Below are positions 5,401-5,728 of a stretch of DNA of 5,728 bases, piece after piece; position 1 is the first letter of the stretch, and each line of letters begins with the position of its first letter. Source of the stretch: Clostridiales bacterium (GTDB lineage Bacteria > Bacillota_A > Clostridia > Oscillospirales > Acutalibacteraceae); NCBI GenBank assembly GCA_009774735.1, contig VSOH01000112.1, forward strand, positions 1-5,728, given 5' to 3'. The notes under the pieces are model-generated. The model was not told the origin of the DNA, did not search any database, and saw nothing but the letters and a program-made list of their open reading frames with translations. A program made the position numbers and the translations under genes.

Positions 5401-5577
5401 ATGAGAATTGATAATGCTAAGGATATTTTTGAAAACGAAAATATGGTTATTTCATTGATGAATAAGAATGTAAACGGCTATGAATTTTCCACACTTGATA
5501 TTGGGGAGAAAGACAGCTTTGGTGATGTAATCAGCTTTGAAACGGTTTATTGCTTTAAGGATTTGATAAAACTATAA
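5401..5577 (+). CDS. Small protein of unknown function (58 aa)
   Basis: I do not recognise this protein. The case for a real gene is a strong Shine-Dalgarno sequence (GGAAGGGG at 5385-5392, 8 bases before the ATG), an A+T-rich upstream spacer with a -10-like box, and a strong terminator palindrome five bases after the stop. The product begins MRIDNAKDIFENENM and is rich in Asp, Glu and Asn, with one Cys near the C-terminus (YCFKDLIKL). It has no signal peptide, no membrane segment and no recognisable motif. It looks like a small soluble acidic protein. It stands alone between the nitrilase-like gene and the convergent M23 peptidase gene. A longer form from a TTG at 5383 is unlikely because that start lies in the ribosome binding site. 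Confidence 0.65.
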   Translation: MRIDNAKDIFENENMVISLMNKNVNGYEFSTLDIGEKDSFGDVISFETVYCFKDLIKL

Positions 5578-5581
5578 AAAT

Positions 5582-5609
5582 AAAAGCAGTTCAATATTGA
5601 ACTGCTTTT
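5582..5609. terminator. Bidirectional intrinsic terminator between convergent genes
   Basis: A perfect 28-base palindrome: AAAAGCAGTTCAAT (5582-5595) and its exact complement at 5596-5609, able to form a stem of about 11 bp around an AATATT loop. On the plus strand it ends in TTTT; on the minus strand the transcript continues into a T-rich stretch (complement of 5572-5585). It therefore can serve both the 58-aa gene and the peptidase gene, and is better suited to the latter. Confidence 0.9.
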
Positions 5610-5614
5610 GCTGT

Positions 5615-5728
5615 TTATTCCGCTTTGCTCATTACGTCAATCGGGTTAACGTATTTGCCTTCAAGCTTTGTTTCAAAATGAAGGTGGCTTTCTGCTTTCG
5701 ACTCAAAGGGAACTGTGCCGAGAGTACC
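5615..5728 (-). CDS. M23 (LytM-type) metallopeptidase, C-terminal end only
   Basis: The minus strand reads 37 codons open from the window edge to a TAA (complement of 5615-5617); the N-terminal part lies beyond base 5728. The segment contains ESHLHFE, the H-x-H motif of M23 peptidases, of which one His ligates the catalytic zinc, followed by KLEGKYVNPIDVM, the usual end of the domain (G-x-YVNP). M23 enzymes cut peptidoglycan cross-bridges, or in degenerate forms such as SpoIIQ act in sporulation and septal assembly. The spacing GTVPFESKAESHLHFE resembles the SpoIIQ-like M23 proteins of Firmicutes more than lysostaphin, but only from memory; the first zinc ligands, signal peptide or membrane anchor cannot be seen. 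The gene runs towards the 58-aa gene and shares its terminator. Confidence 0.85.
   Translation of the reverse strand, partial: GTLGTVPFESKAESHLHFETKLEGKYVNPIDVMSKAE

Noticed and set aside
1..5728. Search for CRISPR arrays, insertion sequences, phage genes, toxin-antitoxin or defence systems
   Set aside because: No spaced repeats, transposase motifs or related proteins were found; apart from the palindrome the window is housekeeping sequence.

Overview
The window looks like ordinary chromosomal housekeeping DNA from a moderately A+T-rich Gram-positive bacterium, most likely a member of the Clostridia. The support is the order SRP RNA - dnaX - yaaK - recR (shared with Bacillus subtilis), strong AGGAG-type ribosome binding sites, non-ATG starts, and a Firmicutes-style tmRNA tag ending in VALAA. 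A Ruminococcaceae-like lineage is my guess and is not proven by the sequence.

Layout, left to right. Positions 1 to about 126 hold the 3' part of the signal recognition particle RNA. It is followed at once by dnaX (clamp-loader tau subunit), yaaK/ebfC (small nucleoid-associated protein) and, after an unusual 230-base gap, recR (recombination mediator). That gap contains a long imperfect palindrome of about 103 bases and an A+T-rich stretch that may carry a promoter. recR is followed closely by smpB, and 12 bases after smpB comes ssrA (tmRNA, 352 nt), so the protein and the RNA of trans-translation sit side by side. ssrA ends in a perfect 10-bp-stem terminator.

The second block starts 14 bases after that terminator: a GNAT acetyltransferase and a carbon-nitrogen hydrolase (nitrilase superfamily), probably one transcript. 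Then comes a 126-base A+T-rich spacer with a -10-like box and paired direct repeats, a 58-aa protein I do not recognise, a perfect 28-base palindrome acting as a shared terminator, and, on the minus strand, the last 37 codons of an M23 (LytM-type) peptidase that runs off the right edge.

Functionally, the left part serves DNA replication and repair (DnaX, YaaK, RecR), protein targeting (SRP RNA) and ribosome rescue (SmpB with tmRNA). The right part is small-molecule chemistry of unknown substrate plus cell-wall remodelling. I found no CRISPR array, insertion sequence, phage gene, toxin-antitoxin pair or defence system. The features most worth a second look are the yaaK-recR palindrome, the possible terminator-embedded promoter of the GNAT gene, the joining of recR to smpB-ssrA, and the unrecognised 58-aa gene.
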